The notes under the pieces were generated by a model, which was not told the origin of the DNA, did not search any database, and saw only the letters and a program-made list of their open reading frames with translations. A stretch of 64,000 bases of DNA from Fibrobacter sp. UWH6 (GTDB lineage Bacteria; Fibrobacterota; Fibrobacteria; Fibrobacterales; Fibrobacteraceae): the NCBI RefSeq assembly GCF_900142465.1, contig NZ_FRAX01000002.1, positions 1 to 64,000 on the forward strand, read 5' to 3'. The translations under genes were made by a program, and so were the position numbers. The first letter of the stretch is position 1, and every line of letters starts with the position of its first letter. This document shows positions 21,370 through 30,494 of this stretch, one piece after another.

Positions 21370-22881
21370 CTACTGCTTGATCGTAGGGGCTTGTCTTGCC
21401 ACGGGGGCCAGTTCGCCGTGCTTGCGGAACAGGTGTTTGACCAGGGTGTTGAAGCCGCGGAACACGCGATAGCGTTCACGGGGATTCTTGATGGCCATGA
21501 TGCCCTGACGCAGGATGTAGCTGGGGCGCAGGTAGAACTCGCGGCGAGCCTTGTCGCAGAAGTCCACCAGAGCCTGGCTGGTCAGTTCACCACGCTGGAT
21601 GGTAGTACGGTGGAAGCCGTCCTTGTCCAACCACTGGTTGTAATCCTTGGTCTGCAAGGCGCCACTTTCCAGAGCTTCCTTGTAGGCTTCGGTGCCGGGG
21701 TATGCCATGATCGGGTAGAACTGAGCCGTATTGGGATTCAACTTCTTGGCGTAGTCCAGAGTCATGCGGAGAGTCTGGGGAGTATCGCCGGGGTTACCCA
21801 CCATAAAGCAACCGTGAACCAGGAGACCAGCCTTGCGGGCATTCTTGGTAAACTCGATAGCCTTGTCGGTATTCTTGATACCCTTGCGGATATTCTGGAG
21901 TACTTCGGGAGATGCGCTTTCGAAGCCGACGCACATTTCACGGCAGCCAGCCTTCTTCATCAGCTTAAGCAATTCCAGGGGAACGTCTGCACGGGCATTG
22001 CAGCTCCAGGTAATCTTGAGACCGCGTTCCAGAATCAGGTTGCAGATGTCGCGAACATGCTGGTGGTTAGCGGTAAAGGTATCGTCTTCAAAGAAGACTT
22101 CACCCAGATCTTCAAAATTTTCCTTGATGTACTGCAGTTCGTCCACCACATCCTTGGGGTCGCGCATACGGAACACATGACCGTTCAGAGTCTGGGGGAT
22201 AACGCAGTAGCTACAGCGGTTGGGGCAACCACGACCGCTCAAGATAACAATCAGCGGGTTCAGGTTGGCGCCGTAGAAATACTTCTTGTAGCAGCTGTAA
22301 AGGTACTTGCGATAGACCTTGGAAACCCAGGGCAGTTCGTTCAAGTTTTCAATCTTCGGGCCTTCGGGCTGGAAGTCGGTAGTTCCGTCTTCCTTGCGGT
22401 AGGCAAGACCAGCAATCTGACCTACAGGGGCAGCACCTTCGTCACCACGGAGAGCGCGGGCCAGGTTGCGGCAAGTGTAGTCCGCTTCACCGATGACCAC
22501 GTAATCCAGACTGGGTTCCATTTCCAGGGATTCCAGAGGTTCTGCGGTGGCGTGGGTACCCATGATGGCAACCTTGGCACCAGGCATAGCTTCCTTGATG
22601 GCGTGAACTACCTTAAGATCATTTAAAATACTGGGGGTACTGGTGCTGCAAATAACCAGCTCCGGGGCAAACTTCTTCATGCCTTCCAGAGTCTGTTGCA
22701 GATCAAGTTCCATGGCGGGGCTGTCGATGAGCTGGATTTCGTTTCCGTCGGCTTCTGCGGTGCCGGCGGCATAGCTCAGGAACATGGGCCAATAGAGAGT
22801 ACTAGACTTCGTTACACACGGGCTGCGAGATTCGCGGCTGAACATGGGGTGGAACGGAGGATTTAAAAAAGTAATACGCAT
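21370..22881 (-). CDS. B12-binding-type radical SAM protein
   Basis: A 503-residue protein. The N-terminal third resembles a cobalamin-binding fold (Ile-Thr-Phe-Leu-Asn-Pro-Pro at the start, Ser-Thr-Ser-Thr-Pro-Ser near 85). The radical SAM core has Gly-Cys-Pro-Asn-Arg-Cys-Ser-Tyr-Cys near 222 and later Val-Gly-Phe-Glu-Ser and Met-Val-Gly-Asn-Pro-Gly. The usual Asp-x-His of methionine-synthase-type B12 binding is not seen, as in many of these proteins. Family members modify lipids, hopanoids, antibiotics or cofactors, so the substrate cannot be named. The ATG at 22881 is the likely start; TTG at 22893 is possible. It diverges from the gene at 22951. Confidence 0.8.
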   Translation of the reverse strand: MRITFLNPPFHPMFSRESRSPCVTKSSTLYWPMFLSYAAGTAEADGNEIQLIDSPAMELDLQQTLEGMKKFAPELVICSTSTPSILNDLKVVHAIKEAMPGAKVAIMGTHATAEPLESLEMEPSLDYVVIGEADYTCRNLARALRGDEGAAPVGQIAGLAYRKEDGTTDFQPEGPKIENLNELPWVSKVYRKYLYSCYKKYFYGANLNPLIVILSGRGCPNRCSYCVIPQTLNGHVFRMRDPKDVVDELQYIKENFEDLGEVFFEDDTFTANHQHVRDICNLILERGLKITWSCNARADVPLELLKLMKKAGCREMCVGFESASPEVLQNIRKGIKNTDKAIEFTKNARKAGLLVHGCFMVGNPGDTPQTLRMTLDYAKKLNPNTAQFYPIMAYPGTEAYKEALESGALQTKDYNQWLDKDGFHRTTIQRGELTSQALVDFCDKARREFYLRPSYILRQGIMAIKNPRERYRVFRGFNTLVKHLFRKHGELAPVARQAPTIKQ

Positions 22882-22950
22882 AAGCCTTCGCAAAATACAA
22901 AAATATAGCGGTATTAGCTACATTTTAAGTAATTGATAAGGGTTTTTCTT

Positions 22951-23577
22951 GTGTACAGAATGAAATATTTGATCCTCTTAACATTAATGCTGACTTTTAA
23001 CGAGGCAATCGCCCAGGATTCGCCTTCTAACCCCGAAGTCAGTACCGTTCTGGACACAATCCGCGAAGCCTATCCCGACGGCTCCCCCTCCAGAATCTAC
23101 ACCGTGCAGCACGGCACCACAATCCGCCAAGGCACGGCCATCAGCTACCACCCCAACGGCAAAGTGGCCGTAGAAGCACCCTATGTAGACGGCAAACTGG
23201 ACGGTGTATTCCACAGCTATTTTGAAAACGGTAAAACCTGGCAGACCATCGGTTACCGAAAAGGCATCGAAGAGGGCATCACTACCACCTACTTTGAAAA
23301 CGGTTTCAAGAAGAGCAAGGAAGTCTACCGCAGCGGCATCCTTCATGGTGACGTAGAAGAATATTACGAAAGCGGAAAGCTTCGCAGGCGCCTCCCCTAC
23401 ATTTTAGGACAGCTCCACGGTACCGCCAAGGTGTTTGACGAACTGGGGGCAGCCACCGAAGAGATGACCTTTGAAAAAGGTTTAAGGCACGGCCCCTACC
23501 GCAAATTCAACAAGGGCATCAAAACCTTCGAAGCAAAGTTTGCAAACAACCGCTGCGTAGAAAACTGCGACTTCTAA
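22951..23577 (+). CDS. YwqK-like repeat protein with signal peptide
   Basis: About 208 residues if the GTG at 22951 is used (AAGGG eight bases upstream), or 205 from the ATG at 22960. A signal peptide ends near Ala-Ile-Ala-Gln. The rest is a series of MORN-variant repeats of the form Tyr-x-Asn-Gly-Lys-x-x-x-x-x-x-Tyr-x-x-Gly-x-x-x-Gly, seen about five times. Such repeats occur in the YwqK family, which some annotations label antitoxin without proof. In Fibrobacter and Bacteroidota they are usually secreted or lipid-anchored. A longer relative is at 45377-46705. No toxin is adjacent. Confidence 0.65.
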   Translation: MYRMKYLILLTLMLTFNEAIAQDSPSNPEVSTVLDTIREAYPDGSPSRIYTVQHGTTIRQGTAISYHPNGKVAVEAPYVDGKLDGVFHSYFENGKTWQTIGYRKGIEEGITTTYFENGFKKSKEVYRSGILHGDVEEYYESGKLRRRLPYILGQLHGTAKVFDELGAATEEMTFEKGLRHGPYRKFNKGIKTFEAKFANNRCVENCDF

Positions 23578-23607
23578 TCCAGTCTAATACCCGCTCTAAA
23601 ATTCGGC

Positions 23608-24441
23608 CTAGTATCCGGCCCACTCGGCTGCAATGCTGGGGCTTGATTCGCGGAGTTTCTTCGCCTCGGGGGAATCGTCGGCAACGGCGATATCGCCGCT
23701 GGCAATACGTTCCTTAATATCGGTAAAAGTCTTGGGGCGTTCCGCCTCGGGCAACTTGTCGCCAGGCACCATGCAAGGGGCATCAATGGCGGTCTTCGCC
23801 TTGTCCTTAACCGGAGAATACTCGCGGGCGGCAGGAACCACGTAGAACTTGTCTTCTTCGGGGCACCAGGCAGTTAGCTTCTTGCCATAGACGCATCCAG
23901 AATCCAGGCCCACAAAACCGGGGCGACGATCCACGAAACCCATCTTGGCCCAATGCCCAAACACAACCGTCTTGTGCCAGTTCACTTGTTCGAACCAGGG
24001 AATATCATTCCAGTAGCGGACAGAAAGAATAACCTTGGGATCCATATCTTCGAGGCGGAACTTGCCCGGTTCAAGACCGGCATGTACCAGCAAGGCATGA
24101 GGCGTATCGCGCCACAGGGGCCAAGTCTTCACCTCGTCAAGGATGTAACGCCAGTCCTCAAGAGGGAGGCGGGAAAAACGGGCGCGCTGCTTTTCGGTCC
24201 ATTCGCTTTCGTCGGTTGCCATCATGCGGATCAGATGTTCCTCGTGATTACCGCGAACCGTCAGAATCCCATTTTTCTGGATAAACTTGAGAGCCCTCAA
24301 CATATCGGGTCCCTTGTTGATAATATCGCCGGTCTGGTACAGCGTATCCTTACCGCGGACAAAACCGAAAGCATCTACAATGCGTTCCAGTTCATCGGCG
24401 CAGCCATGGACATCCCCGATGTAGAGTGTGCGGGAACTCAT
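23608..24441 (-). CDS. Metallophosphoesterase (ApaH/PrpE/PPP-like)
   Basis: A 277-residue phosphoesterase. The dimetal motifs are in order: Gly-Asp-Val-His-Gly-Cys near residue 8, Gly-Asp-Ile-Ile-Asn-Lys-Gly-Pro near 37 and Gly-Asn-His-Glu near 62, then His in Leu-Leu-Val-His-Ala-Gly and Gly-His near 160. This order matches the PPP group, which includes diadenosine tetraphosphatase and serine/threonine phosphatases. A 60-residue C-terminal extension is unrelated. The start ATG overlaps the rluB-type stop in ATGA, so the genes are coupled. The substrate cannot be chosen from sequence alone. Confidence 0.8.
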   Translation of the reverse strand: MSSRTLYIGDVHGCADELERIVDAFGFVRGKDTLYQTGDIINKGPDMLRALKFIQKNGILTVRGNHEEHLIRMMATDESEWTEKQRARFSRLPLEDWRYILDEVKTWPLWRDTPHALLVHAGLEPGKFRLEDMDPKVILSVRYWNDIPWFEQVNWHKTVVFGHWAKMGFVDRRPGFVGLDSGCVYGKKLTAWCPEEDKFYVVPAAREYSPVKDKAKTAIDAPCMVPGDKLPEAERPKTFTDIKERIASGDIAVADDSPEAKKLRESSPSIAAEWAGY

Positions 24442-25157
24442 ACGTGAACTGCCTGACGGACCTTGTTCATTTCGTCGGCGGTCAGTTCGCGGAACTCGCC
24501 TGCAGGCAAGTCGCCCAGCTGAAGGCGGCAATAGCTAACGCGCTTCAAGTCGCGGATTTCATAACCCACGGCGCGCATCATACGACGGATTTCGCGGTTC
24601 TTGCCTTCAATAAGCACCAGTTCCACAAAACCCTTTTCCAGATAGACATCCGTTGCGAAAGCGATTTCTTCAACGTCGGAATCTTCATCGCGAATATCCA
24701 CGCCGTCTACCAGGCGCTGGGCGGCATGTTCGCTGAGGGGGCGATCCGTCCACACGAAATAGCTGCGGGGTACTTCAAAACTGGGATGAGTCAGACGATG
24801 GAGCAGTTCACCATCATCGGTAAAAAGCAGCAGGCCGCGGCTCTGCAAGTCCAGTCGACCCACATACTTCAAGGACTGGTAAGCCGGCGGCAAATAGTCG
24901 TAAACGGTGCGGCGACCCTGAGGATCGTCCTTGGTGCAAACGCAACCGGCCGGCTTATGGAACATGATGGTGGTGGTCTTCTTTGGAAGCTTGGCAACCT
25001 TGCCATCCACCAGGACCTGGTCCACATTTTCATCGATCTGATGACCCAAATCATCAATGACCTGACCATTCACTTCTACACGGCCATCGGCAATGAGAGC
25101 ATCTGCAGCACGGCGGCTGGCAATTCCACAAAGAGAAATAAACTTGTTTATACGCAT
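24438..25157 (-). CDS. RsuA/RluB-family pseudouridine synthase
   Basis: A 239-residue enzyme with an N-terminal S4 RNA-binding domain (Ile-Asn-Lys-Phe-Ile-Ser-Leu-Cys-Gly-Ile-Ala-Ser-Arg-Arg). The catalytic block Gly-Arg-Leu-Asp-Leu-Gln-Ser-Arg-Gly-Leu-Leu-Leu carries the conserved Asp, and Glu-Gly-Lys-Asn-Arg-Glu-Ile-Arg-Arg-Met is near the end. The family makes pseudouridine in 16S or 23S rRNA; RluB versus RsuA or RluF cannot be settled here. It lies third in a four-gene leftward operon. Confidence 0.85.
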   Translation of the reverse strand: MRINKFISLCGIASRRAADALIADGRVEVNGQVIDDLGHQIDENVDQVLVDGKVAKLPKKTTTIMFHKPAGCVCTKDDPQGRRTVYDYLPPAYQSLKYVGRLDLQSRGLLLFTDDGELLHRLTHPSFEVPRSYFVWTDRPLSEHAAQRLVDGVDIRDEDSDVEEIAFATDVYLEKGFVELVLIEGKNREIRRMMRAVGYEIRDLKRVSYCRLQLGDLPAGEFRELTADEMNKVRQAVHV

Positions 25158-25184
25158 AACGAGAAATCAGTGAATAGTGAACGG

Positions 25185-26363
25185 TTAACTGTTATTCTTC
25201 TTCAGCCAGGGAGGTGTACGCTTGGCCTTGGTTTTTTGTTCTGGTTCTACTTCGGGCGGGTACAGCAAACCGAACCTAAGTCCCGCAGTACTGATGCGGA
25301 AACTTTCAACGCGGAGTTTTTCAAGCAGGGACTTCAGCCAGAACAAACCGCAAATGATAATGTCATGACGACCGTTTTCGAGGCCCGGCAACATGGCGCG
25401 CAGTTCCTTGGACAGGTTGCTGATACGGGTCGTTACCGCATCCAGATCGCTAATGGAAAGTTCCAGTCCTTCGATAGCCTTGTAGTCGAACACCTGCTTG
25501 TTCAGGAACACCATGGCCAGGGCAAGGCCCGTCCCACCAATCAGGTAAACAGGCTTCTTGGTCATACCCTTGAAGCTTACATCCTTGAAGGCTTCCTTCA
25601 CAAACTTCTTGTACTCGGGTCCGGGAATGGGGCCCATCTCCTTGAACATCTTCAAGGCGCCCACCGGAATAGAGAAAGCCGTTTCGCCGTTGGACAGTTC
25701 CGTCGAACCGCCACCGATATCGATGGTCACCAGATCCTTGCCGTGCCATTCACGGACAGAACGGAAGGTGAGCTTGGCTTCTTCTTCGCCAGAAATAATG
25801 CGGGGGCGAACCCAGATCGCCTTTTCGACGGCAGCGATCACTTCTTCGGAGTTGCTGGCCTTGCGCATAGCCTCGGTCATGACAACAGCCTGCAGGTCTG
25901 CACCCAAGGCATGCAAGTCCATACGGAACTTGGTCATGATGGAAACCAGTTCAGCGATTTTCTTTTCGCTAATGGGGCGCTTGCCCTCTTCATCTTCGGC
26001 ATCGCCATCGTAGACATCGTCGCCCAGGCGACATACTTCAATTTTCTGGAGCTTTGGGACAAGAATCTTGCGAGGCGCAGTTGATGCGGCAGGTTCACTG
26101 GGGGCAGCCGGTTCGCTGACGGGTTCGGCGGCAGCAGGGTCTGCAGTTTCGGCAGATTCGGCGGAGGCTGCGGATTCCCCATGTTCAGACGATTCAGCGG
26201 ATTCATTAGCGGCAGATTCACTGGACTCGGCAGACTCAACGGCCTCTCCAGCCATTCCGCCAGCCATTTCGGCGACCTGCGCGGGAGCCTCTTCAAAAGC
26301 TGCAATCAGCATGATGCAGCTATGGCTTCCTATATCCACTGTAGCTAAAAGCTTGTTTTTCAT
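25185..26363 (-). CDS. Ppx/GppA-type phosphatase with Ser/Glu/Ala-rich insert
   Basis: A 392-residue ASKHA-fold enzyme. Ala-Thr-Val-Asp-Ile-Gly-Ser-His-Ser at residue 7 and Val-Thr-Ile-Asp-Ile-Gly-Gly-Gly-Ser-Thr-Glu-Leu near 210 are the phosphate-binding loops; Ile-Gly-Gly-Thr-Gly is near 275. Members hydrolyse polyphosphate or pppGpp. Residues about 30-97 are a low-complexity insert made of Glu-Ser-Ala-Glu-Ser-Ser and Ser-Glu-Pro-Ala-Ala type repeats, placed inside the first ASKHA subdomain where the family normally has a short hairpin. The insert is in frame and its flanks are intact. It follows a 141-residue partner gene after 13 bp; that protein also ends in an Ala/Glu/Ser tail. Confidence 0.82.
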   Translation of the reverse strand: MKNKLLATVDIGSHSCIMLIAAFEEAPAQVAEMAGGMAGEAVESAESSESAANESAESSEHGESAASAESAETADPAAAEPVSEPAAPSEPAASTAPRKILVPKLQKIEVCRLGDDVYDGDAEDEEGKRPISEKKIAELVSIMTKFRMDLHALGADLQAVVMTEAMRKASNSEEVIAAVEKAIWVRPRIISGEEEAKLTFRSVREWHGKDLVTIDIGGGSTELSNGETAFSIPVGALKMFKEMGPIPGPEYKKFVKEAFKDVSFKGMTKKPVYLIGGTGLALAMVFLNKQVFDYKAIEGLELSISDLDAVTTRISNLSKELRAMLPGLENGRHDIIICGLFWLKSLLEKLRVESFRISTAGLRFGLLYPPEVEPEQKTKAKRTPPWLKKNNS

Positions 26364-26376
26364 GACAATCTCGACG

Positions 26377-26802
26377 CTAACCGTTCTGTTCTGATTCGGC
26401 TACACGGCCATCGGCGGGAGTTTCGGCAGAGGCGGCGGGCGCAGAGTCAGCAGCATTGGCGGCTTCGGCAGCCTTGGCTTCAGCCTCTTCGGCCTTCTTC
26501 TTGAAGCCAGCCTTGATCTTTTCGGCAAGGGCGGCGGGATTCGTCAAAAATTCCTTTGCGGAAGCAATAGCCTCTTCCACAGTCCATTCAGAATACTTGC
26601 CCACCCAACTGGCCACCAGGTCGCCGGATTCGGAACCAAGTTCCTTTCCCTGGCGAAGTTCCTGACCCATCTTAAGGGCCAGAAGCAAACCCAATTCAAA
26701 AGGACGGGGTTCGGACTTTCCTTCCAAAAGCTTTTCTACACGGGAAATGCGTTCCTCGTAAGGAACACCCTCAAACTCAGCAAGATCTTTCTCTGAAATC
26801 AT
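26377..26802 (-). CDS. Unknown helical protein upstream of ppx
   Basis: A 141-residue soluble protein that I do not recognise. Residues 1-95 are predicted helical (Leu-Ala-Glu-Phe-Glu-Gly-Val-Pro-Tyr-Glu-Glu-Arg-Ile-Ser-Arg-Val at the start). From about 95 a Lys/Glu/Ala-rich coiled segment leads to an Ala/Glu/Ser/Pro tail. It is the first gene of the operon with ppx, the pseudouridine synthase gene and the phosphoesterase gene. No signal peptide or membrane segment is seen. Confidence 0.6.
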   Translation of the reverse strand: MISEKDLAEFEGVPYEERISRVEKLLEGKSEPRPFELGLLLALKMGQELRQGKELGSESGDLVASWVGKYSEWTVEEAIASAKEFLTNPAALAEKIKAGFKKKAEEAEAKAAEAANAADSAPAASAETPADGRVAESEQNG

Positions 26803-26832
26803 AGGGATAAAGATAGAAAAATGCGTTCATAC

Positions 26833-26862
26833 AAAAAGGGCCCTGGAACACGTCCAGGGTCC
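26833..26862 (-). terminator. Terminator of the Lys/Ala/Pro repeat gene
   Basis: On the minus strand GGACCCTGGA pairs with TCCAGGGCCC (one mismatch on one strand, G-U in the other reading) around a five-base loop, followed by T5. Confidence 0.85.
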
Positions 26863-26886
26863 ATAACAAGGAGGTAAATACAACGA

Positions 26887-27441
26887 TTACTTCTTCTTGG
26901 AAGCCTTCTTTGCAGCAGGCTTGGCGGCAGCCTTCTTGGCGACCGGCTTTGCGGCGGGCTTGGCGGCAGCCTTCTTGGCGACCGGCTTGGCGGCGGGCTT
27001 GGCGGCAGCCTTCTTGGCGACCGGCTTTGCAGCGGGCTTGGCAGCAGCCTTCTTGGCGGCCGGCTTTGCAGCAGGCTTGGCGGCAGCCTTCTTGGCGACC
27101 GGCTTTGCAGCGGGCTTGGCGGCAGCCTTCTTGGCGGCCGGCTTTGCGGCGGGCTTGGCGGCAGCCTTCTTGGCAGCCGGCTTTGCAGCGGGCTTGGCGG
27201 CAGCCTTCTTGGCGGCGGGCTTTGCAGCAGGCTTGGCGGCAGCCTTCTTGGCGACCGGCTTTGCAGCAGGCTTGGCGGCAGCCTTCTTGGCGGCCGGCTT
27301 TGCAGCGGGCTTGGCGGCAGCCTTCTTGGCAGCCGGCTTTGCGGCAGCCTTCTTGGCAGCCGGCTTTGCGGCGGGCTTGGCAGCAGCCTTCTTGGCGGCG
27401 GGCTTGGCAGCAGGCTTTGCAATTACAGTTTTTGTAGCCAT
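26887..27441 (-). CDS. Histone H1-like Lys/Ala/Pro repeat protein
   Basis: A 184-residue protein made of an 8-residue head, then twelve 13-residue units of the form Lys-Pro-Ala-Ala-Lys-Pro-(Ala/Val)-Ala-Lys-Lys-Ala-Ala-Ala, one 9-residue short unit and a Lys-Lys-Ala-Ser-Lys-Lys-Lys end. It resembles the tail of histone H1, chlamydial Hc2 and Pseudomonas AlgP. Such proteins bind DNA or RNA non-specifically and may compact the nucleoid. At DNA level it is a 39-bp tandem repeat, so copy number is likely to vary between strains. An AAGGAAGG site and its own terminator make it a separate transcription unit. Frames in other directions are repeat artefacts. Confidence 0.85.
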   Translation of the reverse strand: MATKTVIAKPAAKPAAKKAAAKPAAKPAAKKAAAKPAAKKAAAKPAAKPAAKKAAAKPAAKPVAKKAAAKPAAKPAAKKAAAKPAAKPAAKKAAAKPAAKPAAKKAAAKPAAKPVAKKAAAKPAAKPAAKKAAAKPAAKPVAKKAAAKPAAKPVAKKAAAKPAAKPVAKKAAAKPAAKKASKKK

Positions 27442-27607
27442 TTTTTCCTTCCTTATGGTGAGTTATTGTGAATTTATTGTTTATAAAATAAACTTCAATT
27501 CACAAATAATCAACACTTATTTAAACATTTTTTGTAAAAAAGTATTTCAGGCGACATTCATCACATTTTTTTATAAAAAATCAGCATAAACTATCGGCGT
27601 TAAAAAC

Positions 27608-27640
27608 AAAAAAAAGAGCTGCACCTTCTAGGTACAGCCC
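27608..27640 (-). terminator. Probable maeB terminator
   Basis: On the minus strand GGGCTGTACC and GGTGCAGCTC form a stem with two mismatches around TAGAA, then T8. It lies 177 bp beyond the maeB stop. Between them are AAAATAGGC/GCCTATTTT across the stop codon (27803-27823) and GCACTC/GAGTGC (27765-27780), so the 3' region is highly structured. Confidence 0.7.
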
Positions 27641-27816
27641 TTAAATTTTCGAGGCGTTTCAAACAACGACGGCGACGAACTTATCAATAACGAACTTGTC
27701 AGCGACAAATTCGCCGCACCACCTCAGATTACTTCTTCAGTACGCTTCGAGCCTTGTCGAGACGTTGCACTCTTACGAGTGCTAGGCTGTCGGCTCGGCA
27801 ATAAAATAGGCTACGC

Positions 27817-30117
27817 CTATTTTGCTGCACTCGCCTTATCAAGCCTTTCCTGAACGATAGCGTCGATAACGGCGGCAACGGTCAGGTTGAAGATGTCGTG
27901 GACAGAAGCTTCGGAGTCGGTGAAGTGAACCGGCTTCTTCAAGCCCATCTGTACAGGACCGATGGATTCGCCAACGCCCATTTCCAGGAGCATTCTGTAG
28001 GTGGTGTTTGCAGAAGAGAGGCAGGGGAAGATGAGGGTATTCACGTCCTGGCCCTTAATGGTATTGAAGGGGAACTTCTTGTCGCGGAGTTCCTTGTTCA
28101 AGGCCACGTTCACCTGCATTTCGCCATCCACGGCGTAGTCCGGATACTGTTCGTGAAGGATCTTCACGGCATCACGGACGCTACCAGCGGTACCCAGGCT
28201 TGCGTTCTTGTCGGCACCGAAGTTACCGTAGCTGAGCATAGCCATCACCGGTTCATGAGCAAAGAACTTCACGGCATCGTGAGTGAGCTTTGCAATGTCC
28301 ACCAGAGTTTCGGTATCCGGGTCGCGATTCACCAGAGTATCTGCCAGGAAGAAAGTACCCTTCTTGGTAGAGAGGATGTGCAGAGCGCCGAAGTGCTTGT
28401 AATCTTCGCGGATACCGATCATCTTCTTGGCCAGACCGATGTTGGTAGCGAAGGAGCTGTTGGAACCGGAAATCAGAGCGTCTGCGTCGCCGGTCTTCAC
28501 CATCATCATACCGAAGTGGTTGTGTTCCGGCATTTCGTAGGCGGCCTTTTCGAAGGTTTCGCCGTTACGGCCGTTTTCGGCAGCGTACATTTCGGCAAAC
28601 TTCATGCGGCGCTGGTATTCTTCCGGAGAACGGGGGTTCACAATTTCAATACCGGTAACATCCAGCTTTTCAGAAGCGGCCAGTTCCTTGATGCGTTCCG
28701 GGTTGCCCAACAGGATGGGGAATGCGATTCCTTCGTCCTTGGCCTGGATTGCAGCCTTGATCATGTTGACGCTGAGGCCTTCGGTGAATACCACGCGCTT
28801 GGGGTTGGAACGAGCCATGTTTTCGTATTCACGAATCAGCTTGTTGTCGTAACCCATCATGTCGCGGAGGCTATCGGCGTAGGCATCCCAGTCGGTAATG
28901 GGCTTGCGGGCCACGCCACTTTCGATAGCGGCTTTGGCAACGGCGATAGAAACGTCGGTCAACAGGCGCGGATCCAGCGGCTTGGGAATGATGTACTTGG
29001 GGCCGAAGCTGAAGCGTTCGGAGTTGTAGGCAATGTTCACTACATCGGGCACCGGCTTGCGGGCAAGAGCGGCAATGGCGCGGACGGCGGCATGCTTCAT
29101 GTGTTCGTTGATGGCAGTGGCGCGAACGTCCAGAGCACCGCGGAAGATGTAGGGGAAGCCGATAACGTTATTCACCTGGTTGGGATAGTCGGAACGGCCA
29201 GTAGCGAAGATGATGTCTTCACGGGCGCTGACGGCTACATCGTAGGAAACTTCCGGAGTGGGGTTTGCAAGGGCAAACACGATAGGCTTGCTTGCCATGG
29301 ACTGGATCATTTCCTTGGTGAGGATGTTGGGCTTGGAAAGGCCAAGGAACATGTCTGCACCCTTGATGGCTTCTTCCAGAGTCTTGACGTCGGTACGATC
29401 GGTAGCAAAGAATTCCTTTTCGGGAGTGAGCTTGCCGCGACCCTTGTAGATAACGCCCTTGGAGTCCAGCATGACCACGTTTTCTTTCTTGACGCCCAGG
29501 GAGAGGTACAGCTTGGTGCAAGCCACAGCAGCAGCACCGGCACCATTCACCACCAGCTTGATCTTGTCGATTTCCTTGCCGGCGATTTCGAGAGCGTTAA
29601 CGAGAGCGGCACTGGAAATAATGGCGGTACCGTGCTGGTCATCGTGCATCACGGGGATGTCCAGTTCCTTCTTCAGGGTTTCTTCGATTTCGAAGCATTC
29701 CGGAGCCTTGATGTCTTCCAGGTTGATGCCGCCGAATGTGGGAGCGATACCCTTAACGATTTCGATGAACTTCTTCGGATCCTTTTCGTTCACTTCGATG
29801 TCGAAAACGTCGACACCTGCGTAGATCTTGAACAGAAGGCCCTTACCTTCCATCACAGGCTTGCCGGCCATGGCGCCAATATCGCCCAGGCCAAGAACGG
29901 CGGTACCGTTAGAAATAACAGCGACCAGGTTGCCCTTACCAGTATAGTCGTAAGCGGTTTCCGGGTTCTTTTCAATTTCGAGACAGGGAACTGCTACGCC
30001 CGGGGTGTATGCCAGGCCAAGGTCGGTCTGAGTGCTATGGGGCTTGGTCGGAACAACTTCAATCTTACCCGGCTTGCCGTTAGCATGGTATGCAAGTGCC
30101 TTTTCTTCGAAGGTCAT
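27817..30117 (-). CDS. maeB: NADP-type malic enzyme with phosphotransacetylase-like domain
   Basis: A 766-residue two-domain enzyme. Residues 1-410 are malic enzyme: Tyr-Thr-Pro-Gly-Val-Ala near 38, [10 protein letters not shown] near 157 and Gly-Ala-Gly-Ala-Ala near 193 for NADP. Residues about 430-766 are a phosphotransacetylase-like domain (Pro-Ile-Leu-Leu-Gly-Asn-Pro, then Ser-Gly-Ser-Asn). It decarboxylates malate to pyruvate and makes NADPH; the second domain is thought to be regulatory, responding to acetyl-CoA. It has the standard length of this fusion family. Confidence 0.92.
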   Translation of the reverse strand: MTFEEKALAYHANGKPGKIEVVPTKPHSTQTDLGLAYTPGVAVPCLEIEKNPETAYDYTGKGNLVAVISNGTAVLGLGDIGAMAGKPVMEGKGLLFKIYAGVDVFDIEVNEKDPKKFIEIVKGIAPTFGGINLEDIKAPECFEIEETLKKELDIPVMHDDQHGTAIISSAALVNALEIAGKEIDKIKLVVNGAGAAAVACTKLYLSLGVKKENVVMLDSKGVIYKGRGKLTPEKEFFATDRTDVKTLEEAIKGADMFLGLSKPNILTKEMIQSMASKPIVFALANPTPEVSYDVAVSAREDIIFATGRSDYPNQVNNVIGFPYIFRGALDVRATAINEHMKHAAVRAIAALARKPVPDVVNIAYNSERFSFGPKYIIPKPLDPRLLTDVSIAVAKAAIESGVARKPITDWDAYADSLRDMMGYDNKLIREYENMARSNPKRVVFTEGLSVNMIKAAIQAKDEGIAFPILLGNPERIKELAASEKLDVTGIEIVNPRSPEEYQRRMKFAEMYAAENGRNGETFEKAAYEMPEHNHFGMMMVKTGDADALISGSNSSFATNIGLAKKMIGIREDYKHFGALHILSTKKGTFFLADTLVNRDPDTETLVDIAKLTHDAVKFFAHEPVMAMLSYGNFGADKNASLGTAGSVRDAVKILHEQYPDYAVDGEMQVNVALNKELRDKKFPFNTIKGQDVNTLIFPCLSSANTTYRMLLEMGVGESIGPVQMGLKKPVHFTDSEASVHDIFNLTVAAVIDAIVQERLDKASAAK

Positions 30118-30224
30118 CTTTTACTCCTTGAGAGCCTGTGCAACAGATCCATTCAGCTAGATCACCCTTTAGGCTCAATTTTCGGCGCGCAAGATAGAAA
30201 TTTTCACAAAATTTGTAAAGTTTT

Positions 30225-30392
30225 TTATTCAGCAGTTTCGCCGTTCAAATCCTCAATTCCGGTAGAGCAATTCTCGGAGCTAGGATCCAGAAGGCATTCG
30301 TCTTCTTCTTCGGCATTAGCGGAGCCACCGCAGGCAGAGAAAGCGGCAACAATAGAGAGCAACAGGAACAGACCCAGGAATTTACGTTTCAT
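30225..30392 (-). CDS. Very small acidic lipoprotein
   Basis: A 55-residue precursor. The signal peptide Met-Lys-Arg-Lys-Phe-Leu-Gly ends in Phe-Ser-Ala-Cys, a usable lipobox, giving a 35-residue mature peptide rich in Glu and Asp with two further Cys (Asp-Glu-Cys and Glu-Asn-Cys). The ATG at 30392 is preceded by GAGG. No family is recognised. It stands between maeB and HU on the same strand, and small entericidin-like lipoproteins are a loose comparison only. Confidence 0.65.
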   Translation of the reverse strand: MKRKFLGLFLLLSIVAAFSACGGSANAEEEDECLLDPSSENCSTGIEDLNGETAE

Positions 30393-30430
30393 AAGAACCT
30401 CTTCTAATTCAATAACAGTCAACAAAATAC

Positions 30431-30463
30431 AAAAAAAATGCCAGGCTGAAAGCCAGGCATTTT
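30431..30463 (-). terminator. HU gene terminator
   Basis: ATGCC-A-GGCT pairs with AGCC-A-GGCAT with one mismatch, followed by T8 on the minus strand. Confidence 0.85.
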
Positions 30464-30494
30464 CAAAAGCTCTAAATCAAGCCAGCAAGAAGGA

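Noticed and set aside
22951-23577. A toxin-antitoxin pair based on the YwqK family label
   Set aside because: The protein has a signal peptide and no adjacent toxin gene.
25168-25195. A seventh heptamer block between the pseudouridine synthase and ppx genes
   Set aside because: CAGTGAA, TAGTGAA, CGGTTAA, CTGTTAT keep the period only loosely and overlap the ppx stop; too weak to list as a feature.
24426-26084. A 552-codon open frame on the plus strand
   Set aside because: It is antisense to the pseudouridine synthase and Ppx genes, which are clearly coding.
26897-27589. Long Ala/Gly/Phe repeat frames on the plus strand
   Set aside because: They are by-products of the 39-bp repeat of the histone-like gene; all frames of such a repeat stay open.
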